The translations under genes were made by a program, and so were the position numbers. Below, piece after piece: positions 12,262-23,290 of a DNA stretch of 64,000 bases. The notes beneath the pieces are model-generated. The model was given only the letters and a program-made list of their open reading frames with translations. It made no database searches and was not told where the DNA came from. Positions within the stretch are counted from its first letter, which is position 1; every line of letters begins with the position of its first letter. Source of the DNA: Haemaphysalis longicornis (taxonomy: Eukaryota > Arthropoda > Arachnida > Ixodida > Ixodidae); contig CM023448.1 in NCBI GenBank assembly GCA_013339765.2, forward strand, positions 109,877,118-109,941,117, given 5' to 3'.

Positions 12262-12396
12262 CCCCAAATATGATCCCATTAGGGGGGACCCGCCGCGGTG
12301 GCCCACTGGCTAAGGCGTTGTGCTGCTGAGCCCGAGGACGCGGGTTGGATTCCCGGCCGCGGCGGCCGCTTTTCTGATGGAGGCGAAAAGCAAAAA
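12262..12396 (+). mobile_element. Ruka-like: 3'-truncated SINE in a 135-bp perfect direct repeat
   Basis: The SINE head starts near 12289 and breaks off in the A-run after GGCGAAAAGC. The 135-bp block from 12262 to 12396, including 27 bp upstream of the SINE, is identical to 13487-13621. Both copies share private changes from the other SINEs (CGGTGGCCCACTGG, GGTTGGATTCCC), so they come from one source copy and did not insert independently. Confidence 0.8.
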
Positions 12397-12649
12397 AATC
12401 GCGCCAATCCACCCCGTGAATGTGGTTGGAAAGCAAAGCTGTAAACTGCACCCATAACGATTACCCATGCGACGTCACTTTAATTTACTCACATCGCTCC
12501 ACAAATAGTAAAAGCAGAGAGAAAATGCACTTAACCACACCATTTATTACTTCAAAGAGATATTCTTGGTAAGGTGAAATCAATTCACGATGCATGAACG
12601 CTGTTTGGTTGAATTGTATTGGTGTAGCACAAGAGTGGAAACTTTTTTT

Positions 12650-13486
12650 ATAAAATTAAAGTATGCTCCAACCCGGTGTTAGACGATCTGACTTCACCGT
12701 CTCTGCGCCGCGGAGGGAGGCGACGAGATTTGCGGCACAGAAGGAGGGGGAGGAGGAAGACATACTTCTGTTCAAATTTCTGAACGGCCCAGAGTGCAGC
12801 CCTGGGGAGTGATTCCTTCTTCTGTGGGGCCCATATGCACTCCGCGCGGCCTGTGTTATGTCCACCCGCTGAAGTTGGGTAGGTAGAGAGGGGCTGGACA
12901 GCAGCATCTCCCATTGCTCTTGTTGGGTAGTTGACAGAAAGAGAGGAGGGTGCTTAGGGCGAAAGTCGCACACCCCGATTACGGGGCGGAGTGTTCCTAC
13001 TTCTGAGAAAAAATTACATTCAGCGTCGTAGCGATTCGGATGCATTAAGTGAAGAGCCGTAGGCTGTGAGAAGGAGCCCCGATTGCATGAGTCGTAGGGT
13101 AGTTTGTTGTTCTTTGGAAAGGTCACGGTAAGGCGAAGGTACGGTCTGTCTCAGAAGGCGATAATGCTGGGCTATCTCCCTGAACGTGACAAGCGGGAGA
13201 CTGTCCTCGTGCAGCTCCATAGCACGGGAGGTAAAAGCGCAGGCTTGTTGGGTGGGCGTATTTGTTGCCCTCCATTCAACCGTGAGGGGGTGTCCAGATG
13301 AGCTGAATGTAACCATTTGGGGAGGGGTTTTTTAGCACGCGCAGTGCAGGTCAGGACACCCAACCCGACTGGTAATTCCAGTAGGCTTGCTGGAAATCGG
13401 TGACTACCCTCCGAACCCCTGGTTGAGTGAGAGCTAAAGTGATGGCTGCCTCTTCTGCTGTCGTCATTTCTTGGGTCCTTAGCGAG
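12650..13486 (-). pseudogene. LINE ORF2 C-terminal fragment, heavily decayed
   Basis: On the minus strand, frames starting near 13480 show an RNase H-type pattern: EEAAITLALTQPGVRRVV, an Asp-containing VVTDFQQAYWNY, and a His block WTPPHGRMEGN. The downstream LSKEQQTTLR resembles LTKEQQVTLR in the fragment at 9459, so they are related. Several stops and frameshifts break it. The 3' end fades near 12650. It lies exactly between the two copies of the 135-bp direct repeat. Confidence 0.65.
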
Positions 13487-13513
13487 CCCCAAATATGATC
13501 CCATTAGGGGGGA

Positions 13514-13759
13514 CCCGCCGCGGTGGCCCACTGGCTAAGGCGTTGTGCTGCTGAGCCCGAGGACGCGGGTTGGATTCCCGGCCGCGGCGGCCGCTTTTCT
13601 GATGGAGGCGAAAAGCAAAAACGCCCGTGTGTACGAGATTTCGGCGCACGTTAAAGATCCCCAGGCGGTCAAAATTAATCCGGAGCCCTCCACTACGGCT
13701 CGCCTCGTCGCCTGCGTTCGTCGGTGCGTTAAACCGTACAATCAATCAATCAATCAATC

Positions 13760-13837
<78 letters not shown>
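13514..13837 (+). mobile_element. Ruka-like: SINE with long expanded (AATC)n tail
   Basis: A complete SINE runs from CCCGCCGCGG to GTGCGTTAAACC. It ends in about 100 bp of AATC repeats (13738-13837). The first 108 bp belong to the 135-bp perfect repeat shared with 12262-12396. The tail is much longer than in the other copies and would be a length-variable microsatellite. Confidence 0.85.
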
Positions 13838-14030
13838 TCCCTTTATTATCCTTTTATTATTAGCATTATTTCGTTGCAGTTTTAAGTGCTCAAATCGCCG
13901 AGCCTTTAGTCGATACCGAAAGAAACTGCCCGTTGAAGCATAAAAAATTCACAGACAATTAAGAGTGCTTACTTAATTGTGCGAGTGCGAAAGCCTTACA
14001 TTTTATTTGAAGCTATGCGATCCTCTATGT

Positions 14031-14360
14031 CGAGAGAGAGAGAGAGAGAGAGAATAACTTTATTTCTGACGAGGCTCAGTCCTAGCGAGTTCCCTCAGGT
14101 GAGGGAGGCGCGCCAGGTAATCCTGAGCCCTCGTGGCGGTCAGGAGCTGTAGCTCGAATGGGAGGTAATGGGAGGTCTGTCGTGATTATGTCACCTCGTG
14201 TTGCGCAATGTCTTCGTCATTAAAGGGATATATGCTTGGCGTGTAGTCTTAGGGTCCTAGCGCCTGCAGTGGGGTCGGCGAGTAATGCCTCTTTGGTCGC
14301 CGTGCGGTATTGTTGTGTTCTCTTGAATCTTCTTTTAAGGCGTACATCTGCGGGCTACCT
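14031..14360 (-). mobile_element. LINE 3' end with (GA)n tail
   Basis: On the minus strand a frame ends with RAQDYLARLPHLRELARTE then a stop. AATAAAGTTATT and a (TC)n tract follow (14031-14053 on the plus strand). The stop, AATAAAG and simple-repeat order is the same as at 10350 and 32840. Only the C-terminus is left and the family is not resolved. Confidence 0.5.
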
Positions 14361-16577
14361 CATTTCACAGCTGCCGCTGAGGTAGGCGCTTCAGAGTTCA
14401 TGACAGGAGGAACAGCTAGCACAGGCGTGCGGAAACGTGTCCGGTGGTATGATTGTGTTCTCTCATTGCCATCGTCATGACAATTTTCACATTTCCTTCG
14501 TGTCCCTGTTACGAGAACCAAGGACGCAGCTATTGCCACTGGGGTTCTGGACATAGGACTCCGCTCATATATTCACCCCTCAATCCCTCTCCACCCTTTC
14601 ACAATAGTTGTTGTTGTTGTTGTTTTTTTATGACGATGATGATGATGATGGTGATGATGATGATGATTATGATGACTGAGGTGCTTGGTCAGTTTTCCTT
14701 TTTAGTCCTACATAAACATTATTAGCGTAAACGTGCTTTTCTAAACCGTTGTAATTAGCCTACTCAAATTACTACTCTAAACCCCCGGGGTGTGTGGTTG
14801 TGTTCCCTCAATAGCATCGTCATGATTTCGCTCTCTTTAAGTCGTTAGAAACAAGCTAGATACGTCAAGTGATGCTGTAGTTGAAATTTGCTATTGAATA
14901 TTGTTTTCCTGGGGCTATTCGTCAATGCTAAACGTTTCGTGTTAAATTATACGCGCAGAAATAAAACAAAAATGCGCCCACGGACTCCGTAAAGATGGTT
15001 AACAAGCGATGCTAGAACGTGCGGCTCCGCCCGCACCCCGGACACTGCCCCTGCCCGCCATTATCGTTTGAGGTGTGCTTCACACAGTAGCTCGCTGCGC
15101 GCGCGCTCGAGATCTGCTGCGAGAGAGACACTTTGTCGGTCCGTTCGGTGCGCCGTTCCCACTTTCCTGGGTCGGTAGATGTGATGGTGTAGTTACGTCA
15201 TCTATAAAGGAAGCCAGTCTCTCTCCCTTACTTCTAACGCCTCTCCAACCTGGTCTTTTCGCGCATGCGTATGGGGTTACGCCGGAGCAGTATTCGGCGT
15301 ACACGAGACCACCGGAATTTTTGTTCGCCTAGCCATATAAAGCTTCGCTTTAATTGCAAATGTCGGTACGTAGAAAATTGCCCGACGCAGGAAAAAAATC
15401 AATTTGCAACTTGGCATCCAAACTGAGCATGTCTTGGTTAACGCTTCTGCCTAAACTTTTCTACCAGCACGCACGGTCAGATGATCAGCAGCGGCTGCGA
15501 TATTTGCGGCCTGAAAGCGGTAATGTCTGACCCGTTGGCTTTGACTTTACCTAATGATAACACATCTCGCTTCTTGGCGCTATGCTGATGGAAAGAAACA
15601 TTCATTGATTCTAATTTATTATTGGCTAAACCAACTTTAGTAACTGGTCTCCTTGATTAAACTGCGTTAATTTTTTTGCATCAACAATAAACGTTATTTT
15701 CAGAGATAACTTTCCTTCCTAAATTGGATGGCGGGTTCAAAGATTGCTCAGTAAATTTCTAGCGCAGCATCAAAAGGCGAAAATTCAGAGGGAGAGGGTG
15801 TCTACATTCTCCTTAGTGGATGTGTTAATTGCTTAAACAGAAATACTAGTTTAAACAGCAGCCATCGTAAGATCCAGTATGGGCCCCATGTCACAAGAAA
15901 TGCGCTTGTTGCAGTTGGAAATGTTTCGGTGCATCTCGCTTTTAGCCGCATTTTAAAAAGCATTCGTAGATAGAATTTGTACCGCCGAGTCTGAAAATAT
16001 TTTGATTGGAAGTGACCAAATTTCGAAAGATCGACTGCAACTCGATCAATTACCGGGCTTGCCAAAGTCAGCCTTGCACGAACCAGTGCAGCGTGCTGGT
16101 GTATAGTCGTTGGAACGGCGTGTTCTCGAGCCCACAAGAAACGATTAATCATGCCACATGTTCATCTACTTTATACCGTATTGAACTACTTTATAGTTCA
16201 ATGTGGAATTCTGGTTTCAAGCTAACACGATCAGAACGCTCCAGTGGTAAACGTCAATTGCTCAAACGCAGATGAACACGGGTCAAAACACGACTAGTCT
16301 TATATGCGAAGCATAAGTCTGCTAACCACGGGGTCTTTTGTTTTTCAGGGCAGATTTTGGAGCCACTTTCTGGGCGTCACTTTTATTGTGTCGCGTTTTG
16401 AAAGCCAATTTCAACTCCCGCGGATTATACCGTTGAAAAAAAAAACTGTTGCAGGATGCTTGAAGCATCGTTTATGAAGACTCCCGACGTCACCTGCAAG
16501 AAGCGGTCCACTTTTGTAGGCGCTTCTCATCGTCAGTCTTCGTTGGGTATGGACAACGCTGGGCGGCTGTTTCCCCT
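14361..16577. other. No supported gene; minor repeats
   Basis: A (GAT)n-rich stretch lies at 14633-14678. A GC-rich patch at about 15000-15330 ends in ATAAAGCTTCGCTTTA. No domain-bearing ORF is present; frames at 15075-15332 (+) and 15802-16152 (-) look like chance openings. Confidence 0.35.
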
Positions 16578-16860
16578 CGAGGATCCGCTCTTTTAGGTGC
16601 AGAGCACCTTAGGACCGCACAATGTCCGTCCGCGTCCGTGCGCATAGCAATTACAATCGCAAAAAATTACACAGGCACTGGCAGGATTCGAGCCTGTGTC
16701 GGGTAGACCAGACAGAGTTAGTGTCAGTCGTGTTACCCATCGGGCTGTGACCCTGAGTTAGCACCCGAAAGTCCAACGGCTCACTCCCTGGCCTGTAACG
16801 GTGCGCAGTACCTTTGGACCCCCTAATGTCCGTCCCCGTCCATCCATGCGCACACCACCA
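16578..16860. repeat. GTCCGTCC-type repeat pair around a tRNA-like unit
   Basis: Two related segments, near 16578-16650 and 16795-16860, read AGxACCTTxGGACC..AATGTCCGTCC. A third related segment is at 18118-18180 (TTTTAGGGGCGAAGCACCTTA). The first two flank a tRNA-like unit on the minus strand at 16673-16750. Confidence 0.4.
16673..16750 (-). pseudogene. tRNA-like unit with T-run
   Basis: On the minus strand an A-box-like CAGCCCGATGGGTAACACG is followed by a B-box GGCTCGAATCC. Four of five T-stem pairs form, but the acceptor ends do not pair well. A run of six T follows on the minus strand near 16661-16666. It is probably a tRNA-derived relic. Confidence 0.4.
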
Positions 16861-18117
16861 TCAAGTAAAAATCAAGCGAAATTCAATTTGAGCCGTGAGT
16901 TACAGTTTCATCTAGGGAATAATAAAGGTGCAACTCACGGCTCAAATCTAATAACGGTCGGGGCGCAAATCGGATATCACTCGGAGCGCAACTTGGATGT
17001 CATTTCGAGTCCCCGTACTCCACACCCTCGCCATCATCCACGGAGTGGAGATGCTGCCATTTTTTCCTCAGAGTGGTGGTCGCTTGCGAGGCCTCCATCT
17101 CAGCTGACACGACGAGGGACTCAAGGTCATGTTTATGAACTCTTTACTGCGCACTCATTCACGTGAGCGGGACCACAGCACGCCACTTCGCAATCGTTTT
17201 TGAGTGATTGCTTCATTGCCTGCGGGTGTGAATACGAAAGAGTCCGTACTGTCCCTGCTCCGTGCGCGCCCTGCGCCTGCTTGGCTCCTTGTTCTGTAAC
17301 GACTCGAGGCACGCCGAAAAGCTATAGCGAAGAAGATGGTTAGATAATGTTTCTCATTAAAACCCTTCAGCTATACTAGTGTTCAAAAAGTTGAAATATG
17401 TAGAGGCAAGCAACTTTCCAAACTTCAAGCAGTGCTGGCACGGTTCATACATTCAGCCTTGCTCGGAGCGGAAAGAACAACTTGGCCACGCTCGGTGCAA
17501 CGCAATTACATAACCGTGGTTAGCATTAGCAAGGGGTGCGCCTCATCTATAGGTGGCGCGCAAAGCGATCCAAGATTAAGGTCCCTGTACAGGGACCTTA
17601 TCCAAGATGGCTGCCTTAAGGAGGATCCGGAGGATCCTCCATGGGTCGCCGCGTATGTGCGCGTTGAAATTAAAAAGGAACTGGCGATTACGATACTCCC
17701 TAATGCGATATTTGGGCGCAGCAGCAATGCGCTGAGGCATCACTCACTCGTGGGTTCTCTCGACGGCAGCTATGGTGAGCCTCTGCGGCGGCGCGAAGTC
17801 CGTCTCAGGAAGGGACCGCACATCATAGTCCCGCGCACGCCCCCTCACATTTTCGCCCCAGCGTCGCCCCGTCGAGCGTCTCGTGCTGGCACAGCATACT
17901 GCCGTCGCCCTTCCCCCACCACATACTTTCGAAAAGTGCTGGCTCGCGCCGCCACGGCGAACCGCCCTCCTTCCCTATTTCGCGACATATGCACCTTTGC
18001 TTTCTTTCATCGTTCGCTTTTTCCGTCGGTCCATGGCATCGTTCCCTCGGTTACGCCGACAACCGCCTCAGCCCAGAGACGGCCGCCGAAGGGCTGCGCC
18101 CTAAAAGGGGTAGCTCT
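16861..18117. other. Non-coding; 22-bp perfect palindrome
   Basis: A perfect 22-bp palindrome, AAGGTCCCTGTACAGGGACC plus TT, lies at 17578-17599, with TCCAAGAT as a direct repeat on each side. The long open frame across 17432-18211 (+) has no domain. Its end runs into the GGGGCGAAGCACC repeat, so I do not treat it as a gene. Confidence 0.4.
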
Positions 18118-18177
18118 ACTTTTAGGGGCGAAGCACCTTAAGGCCGAGGCTTGTCCGGCGTCCGGCTTCCGTGCTCA

Positions 18178-18410
18178 CGGCACAGCACCGTGTAAATCAA
18201 AACATCTGTGAAAAAACGGTTCAAAAAAGGTTAGAAAGAACAAAATAAAAGTTTCAAAAATGTTAGACAGAGAGAGAGAGAGAGAGAGAGAGACGCACAG
18301 CGCCGTGTAAATGTAAATCGAAACATTTGTGTACAAAAGGTTCACAAAAGGTTAACAAGAACAAAATAAAAGGTTCACGACAGGTTAGCGAGAGGGAGAG
18401 AGAGAGAGCT
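18178..18410 (+). repeat. Tandem duplication, unit ~120 bp, with (GA)n
   Basis: A unit beginning CACAGCxCCGTGTAAAT and containing GAACAAAATAAAAG, then a (GA)n tract, occurs twice: about 18178-18293 and 18297-18410. The copies differ by scattered substitutions and a small insertion. Confidence 0.65.
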
Positions 18411-18442
18411 CCTGGAGAGCCGTGCTGCGCGTACTCGAGGAG

Positions 18443-18600
18443 GATTGGATTGGATTGGATTGGATTGAATTGAATTGAATTGAATTGGATTGGATTGGAT
18501 TGGATTTGGATTAGATTAGATTAGATTAGATTAGATTGGATTGGATTGGATTGGACTGAAATGGATTGAATTGTACTTACCAATAGATTGTAATGGAATT
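18443..18600 (+). repeat. (GGATT)n / (GAATT)n microsatellite
   Basis: Imperfect GGATT and GAATT pentamers run with point variants. The same pentamers reappear at 19840-19900 on the far side of a LINE, so the LINE seems to lie inside this array. Confidence 0.8.
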
Positions 18601-18639
18601 ACCAACTGAATGGATTGTACTTACCACGGTAATCGCTAA

Positions 18640-19812
18640 CAGAATTTCTGCCACCTTAGATTTCAGTTCCGTAAAGGCTATTCAACAACGGACCATATTC
18701 ATACGATCAATCCGGCGATAGAGAAGTGCGCGCAGTATAGTCAACCGCTATATATAGCCTTCATAGATTATGAGAAAGCATTTGACTTGGTCGGAACCTC
18801 AGCAGTCATTCAGTCATTACGGAACTAGGGTGTAGACGATGATTATGCAAGAATACTAGAAGATATTTACAATGGGTCCACAGCTAGCATCATCCTCCAT
18901 AAGGATAGCAGTAAAATACCTATAAGGAAGGGCGTCAGGCAAGGAGACACAATCTCTCCAATGTTATTCACAGCATGTTTACAAGAAGTATTCAGAACAT
19001 TGGATTGGGAATAGGTCGGAGTAAGGGTTAATGGAGAATACCTCAGTAACCTCAGATTTGGTGATGACGTTGCCTTGCTAAGTAACTCGGGGGACGAATT
19101 GTAAAGCAGGCTTACCGCACTGGACCAACAGAGTAGAACCGTGGGCTTGAAAATTAATATGCAGAGAACTAAAGTAGTGATGAATAACCTCGGGAGAGCA
19201 CAGCGGTTTGAGACAGGTGGCGAGGCAGTGGAAGTGGTAAGTGAATATATCTACTTAGGTCAAGTTGTGACCCGACATCCTAACCATGAGGCAGAGATAA
19301 TTAGAAGGATAAGAATGAGGTGGAGTGCATACGGCAGACATTCTCAGATAATGAATGGCAGCCTACCATTGTCCCTGTAGAAGAAAGTGTATGACAGCTA
19401 CATCTTACCGGTACTCACCTACGGGGCACAAACTTGGAGGCTCACTAAGAGGGTTCAACTTAAATTGAGGACGACTCAGCGAGCAATGGAACGGAAGATG
19501 ATAGGTGTAACATTAAGGGACAAGAAGAGAGCGGAGTGGGTCAGGGAACAAACGCCAGTTAAGGACTCATTAGTAGAAATTAAAAATAAGAAATGGACGT
19601 GGGCAAGGCATGCAATGCCAAGGCAAGATAACCGTTGGTCATTAAGGGTAACAGAGTGGATCCCTAGAGGAGGCAAGGGTGGCAGGGGGCGGCAGAAAGT
19701 TAGATGGGCAGATGAGATCAAGAAGTTTGCGGGGATAAATTGGTCGCAGTTTGCACAGGACCGGGATAATTGGAGATTAAGGGGAGAGGCCTTTGCCCTG
19801 CAGTGTGCGTAG
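18640..19812 (+). pseudogene. RTE-type LINE reverse transcriptase fragment
   Basis: Translated pieces give an RT palm in order: FIDYEKAFD (first catalytic Asp), RKGVRQGDTISPMLF (template-grip block) and FGDDVALLS (active-site pair; RTE elements usually have FADD). C-terminal pieces follow at 19141-19380 and 19387-19812, with YDSYILPVLTYGAQTW and the basic RGRQKVRWADEI, typical of RTE/BovB-like elements. In-frame stops fall near 18826, 19012 and 19102, and again at 19378. Endonuclease is absent, so the copy is 5'-truncated. It ends in a GATGATGGTGATGATG stretch. Confidence 0.8.
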
Positions 19813-19825
19813 ATAGGCTGGGGGT

Positions 19826-19905
19826 GATGATGGTGATGATGAATTGAATTGGATTGCATTGAATTAACTTGAATTGTATTGGATTGGATTGGATTGGAAA
19901 TCGTT
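19826..19905 (+). repeat. (GAT)n then (GGATT)n microsatellite
   Basis: GATGATG triplets form the LINE tail and then GAATT and GGATT pentamers resume. This is the right half of the array interrupted by the LINE at 18640. Confidence 0.7.
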
Positions 19906-21324
19906 TTAGCAGCAGTAAGCACTCTTTACGGTAAGAACGATATCCAGTGCTTCGCCCACTCGTCATGACTCACTTCGTGGAGATGCGTGAATTTTTAAAG
20001 TCGGCAGCTGATGGTGATGCTCGATTTGAACGGACCACTATCCTAACGCGCCACATTAGAACTATAAGGATGAAAATTTCGTCCCAAAAATGAAGGTGAA
20101 GAGATATGGCAAAAGCCGCTCGCGTCGTTTGCTGTGGCGGGAAGGCTGACAGCGCTCTATCTGTGACACTACGAAGCTCCTGTCTGCAGAAATCACTGGT
20201 TCACAAGCCACCACAATTAGTGGAGTCCGTTCATAACCGGAACAGATTTATCAGAGTCGCTCGGTAGTACGTTGTGTCGCCCCTTGGAGGACGCGCAAGT
20301 CAAGGGCCTGGCCGTCGTGACAATAATTTTTCATTAGACCTGTTTTATCACCAAGGAAGGCAAGGACATAAACGTCTACCCAATCAAACCACCTGTGTGT
20401 AATCGCTTAAAGGTTGATAGTATCCGTGGGGATACTTTTTTTTCTTTTAGTTTAAAACTATTGTTTTAAACTGACCGATGTCGTGGAAGTCATAGTCGCA
20501 GTGCTCCCTACTATACAGAGTGCTGGATGCAGCTCATAAAAAAAGAAAACGTGTGAAACCTTTTTTTTTAAGAAAAACAGTGCCCACTCACTGATTTTTA
20601 TGGCTGGTGTACACGTAAAGCGGGAATTTTGTTTTTTGCATTACAGGCCCTATGTGTTTCTGTTCCTTAAATTGTTTCTGTTCCTTAAGCAATAAATTGC
20701 TGCTACTTCGAGCGAACTTCAACACCGCATCATGCGCGGGTAGTATTTTATATTGAAATTTTCATCGCGCACTGTCATATAAATTAAACACCAAGTGTAT
20801 TCGCAGCAAACCACCAAAACATTTTTGCTCCTTATTGGAGCTCATTAAACGCTTGAAACTTCTGTGCGGAATTTTAACCTGCTAAGCAGCTTTAGCTATT
20901 TTCGTACTATCCCCTAACGTTTTGTGTATTGCTGGAAGCGGCTCCCTGAAACAAGCTTCAGAAGACCGAGCAAAGGCAAGTAAAAAATCCACAAAGCTCT
21001 TCGCAGGTGACACATAAATTGTAATGGCAGGTTGTAAATTCACGCACCCGGGCGCAGCTGGTTGCCCGTGAAATAATAACAACCAAAGCGTCCCCAAATC
21101 ACAAACTGACCTCGCGGTGTCGTGCTTGCAAACAGATTTGAATATGGGCCCAAATTATCTCCAAATGTGTTCGCACAACGCACGATGAGCAAAGCAAAGA
21201 AACGGTCATCGACAACAGTAGGGTAAGCTGCGGTCGATCCGGTTCACCGTAAGATCTTACTAATGAAATATTTTATGCCTGCACCCTCACACCCCTGCTT
21301 ATTATGTAAGTGCGTGAACACGGG

Positions 21325-21327
<3 letters not shown>
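19906..21327. other. No recognisable feature
   Basis: This is AT-rich DNA with no domain-bearing ORF. One small perfect stem, AGTTTAAAAC paired with GTTTTAAACT, lies near 20449-20472. Confidence 0.35.
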
Positions 21328-21377
<50 letters not shown>

Positions 21378-21508
21378 GAAAGAAATGCCGGCAGTCTACA
21401 ACGCCCAGAAGACATAGGGGAATGGTTGGAGTATTTTTACCGCTTAGTGACGTTACAATATATATATATTTTATTAATTAGGTGAGAAGAAAGAAAGAAA
21501 AACACGCC

Positions 21509-21579
21509 GCCCAGAGTGGGACCGAACCCACGCCTTTCGATTCGATCTCGAATGCCATTACCAATTAGGCTATCTGGGC
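21509..21579 (-). tRNA. tRNA-like cloverleaf, left arm, loop TCG
   Basis: On the minus strand this 71-nt unit has a 7-bp acceptor (GCCCAGA with TCTGGGC), a D-arm, a 5-bp anticodon stem (TTCGA with TCGAA) and a TTCGGTC T-loop. The anticodon loop is GATCGAA: position 33 is A where tRNAs nearly always have T, and the triplet would be TCG. One base is missing from the T-stem 3' strand and one extra lies in the D-loop. It is unlikely to decode. Confidence 0.5.
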
Positions 21580-22098
21580 GACTGTGTTCTCCTTCACTTT
21601 CTGGGGTATTTATACTTAGTGCAACTGTATCTGAAGCTTGAGGGTGGTAGCCAGCGCCACTCAGACTACACGGGGAGAAGGGACCTTCTTTTTAACCCCC
21701 GGGGCGTGACGCGAACGTCTACAGCCTGTCATAAGCGGGTAACTGGCGGGAAACCCTCTTATGCTACCTTGGCATCAAGGCTGCCCCTCATTTCCAAACC
21801 AACGAGCCCCTCATTTCCAAACCATTTCCAACGAGCCCCTCATTTCCAAAAACCTATTATCGTGCGAAAGCTTAGCGAGGGCCTCGTTTCTGGCAGCCTT
21901 GATGCCAAGGTAGCATAAGAGGGCTTCCCGCCAGTTACCCGCTTATGACAGGCTGTAGACGTTCGCGTCACGCCCCGGGGGTTAAAAAGAAGGTCCCCTT
22001 CTCCCCGTGTAGTCTGAGTGGCGCTGGCTACCACCCTCAAGCTTCAGATACAGTTGCACTAAGTATAAATACCCCAGAAAGTGAAGGAGAACACAGTC

Positions 22099-22169
22099 GC
22101 CCAGATAGCCGAATTGGTAAGGCATTCGAGATCTAATCGAAAGGCGTGGGTTCGGTCCCCACTCTGGGC
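22099..22169 (+). tRNA. tRNA-like cloverleaf, right arm, loop TCT
   Basis: All four stems close without mismatch: acceptor 7 bp, D-stem GCC/GGC, anticodon stem TTCGA/TCGAA, T-stem GTGGG/CCCAC around TTCGGTC. The anticodon loop GATCTAA has A at position 33 and TCT as the triplet. TATAAATA lies at 22064-22071, about 30 bp upstream. The downstream T-run at 22175 is where a Helentron-like insertion begins. The fold is good enough to predict Pol III transcription, but the missing U33 argues against a decoding tRNA. Confidence 0.55.
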
Positions 22170-22178
22170 GCGTGTTTT

Positions 22179-23033
22179 AAATGCGAATGCATTTATTAGC
22201 CGGGGGTTGTCTTGCTCCGTTGGCCGGCGTGCGCCTCCATTCCTCCATCGCGAGCGCACGTGAGCGCGCGCCTCGTAGTTCTGCCTTCGTCGTCGTCGTC
22301 GTCGTAAATGCAAATGCATTTCTTAGTCGGGGGTTGTCGTGCTCCGTCGGCGTGCGCCCGAAGGTGTTATCTCTCCGCGCTCCTCCTCGCCCCTAGCAAC
22401 AGCTGTGGCGCGCCTAGCAACCGGAGCAGGTGGTAGCTCGGGCGGGAGTAGCGGAGGGCAAGGGGAGAGGACACGCCCGAGGGAACTTGATATCGCTCGC
22501 CGTTGCCACGTCTCCCGTTCGAGACACGTCTCCGTACAAGGACTTGTACACCGTTGCCTACACCGGAGACGCTCGAGACGCCGTTGCCGCGCAGCTGGAC
22601 GCGGCTATGGAAAGTGTGCGCGTGCGCTCCAAACCCTCTGACCCCATAGTCTTGGTTGGCGACTTCAACGTTGACGTGCGCAAGAACAGTGGCGAGTGGC
22701 TGGTCGAGTACATGCAGACCAGGCACTCTATGCATTGTCTCTCTGCCGGCTTCGACACGTGCCCCACTACCATTCACGGGAGTTGCATTGATCTGGTCTT
22801 TACACGAAACTGTGACGCGGGTATGCTTCTCAAAGACCCTTTGACCGTGCACTTTAGCAATCACAAGGCAGTGATTGTGGCCGTCAGGTACAACGATAAC
22901 ACAAACAGGTGCTGATGAATAAATGATTACGTTCACACTCTCGTCATTAATTACGCCATTACTCGCAACACACTCATCGGTGCACCCAATGCATTCGCAT
23001 TTCTGCACGATTCCCTTCGGGGAGGTGCGGGGG
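22179..23033 (+). mobile_element. Small Helentron-like rolling-circle element
   Basis: The left end carries AAATGCGAATGCATT (22179-22193) and the right end its exact reverse complement (22988-23002). Twenty-odd bases later comes a CCCTTCGGGG hairpin and a T-run. Such subterminal inverted repeats, a 3' hairpin and insertion between Ts are hallmarks of Helentrons. A second direct copy of the left-end block (AAATGCAAATGCATTTCTTAG) starts near 22306. The element keeps only an endonuclease-like C-terminus; helicase and Rep domains are missing. It sits in the T-run after the tRNA-like unit of foldback copy A. Confidence 0.55.
22430..22915 (+). CDS. Endonuclease-like C-terminal fragment (Helentron type)
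   Basis: The last ~115 residues form the second half of an endonuclease/exonuclease/phosphatase fold: VLVGDFNVDV near residues 78-87, SCIDLVFTRN near 122-131 and FSNHKAVIVAV near 143-153, supplying the acidic GDFN and the final His block. In arthropods this pattern is best known at the C-terminus of Helentron Rep-helicase proteins; LINE endonucleases share the fold but usually differ here (DH in an SDH block). The N-terminal third has no match I can see and is probably not coding, and no ATG is clearly right. The frame ends at TGA followed by an AATAAA-like stretch. It is a fragment without the helicase, so not autonomous. Confidence 0.5.
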   Translation: MVARAGVAEGKGRGHARGNLISLAVATSPVRDTSPYKDLYTVAYTGDARDAVAAQLDAAMESVRVRSKPSDPIVLVGDFNVDVRKNSGEWLVEYMQTRHSMHCLSAGFDTCPTTIHGSCIDLVFTRNCDAGMLLKDPLTVHFSNHKAVIVAVRYNDNTNRC

Positions 23034-23159
23034 AATTTTTTTTCTTTCTTTCTTTCTTTCTAGTTAAATTAATAAAAAAAATATAACTTCACTAACGGTC
23101 AAAAAATAGTCTAACCATTCCCCTATGCCTTCTTTGGCGTTGTAGACTGCCGGATTTCT

Positions 23160-23290
<131 letters not shown>

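Noticed and set aside
13741..13837. CRISPR-like array
   Set aside because: It is the (AATC)n tail of a SINE with no spacers; the genome is eukaryotic.
17432..18211. 259-codon open frame on the plus strand
   Set aside because: No domain pattern, and it crosses a perfect palindrome and ends inside a GC-rich interspersed repeat. GC-rich sequence keeps frames open by chance.
22099..22169. Functional tRNA gene (Arg or Thr)
   Set aside because: Although the fold is perfect, position 33 is A, copies disagree on the anticodon, and all lie in transposon-like palindromes.
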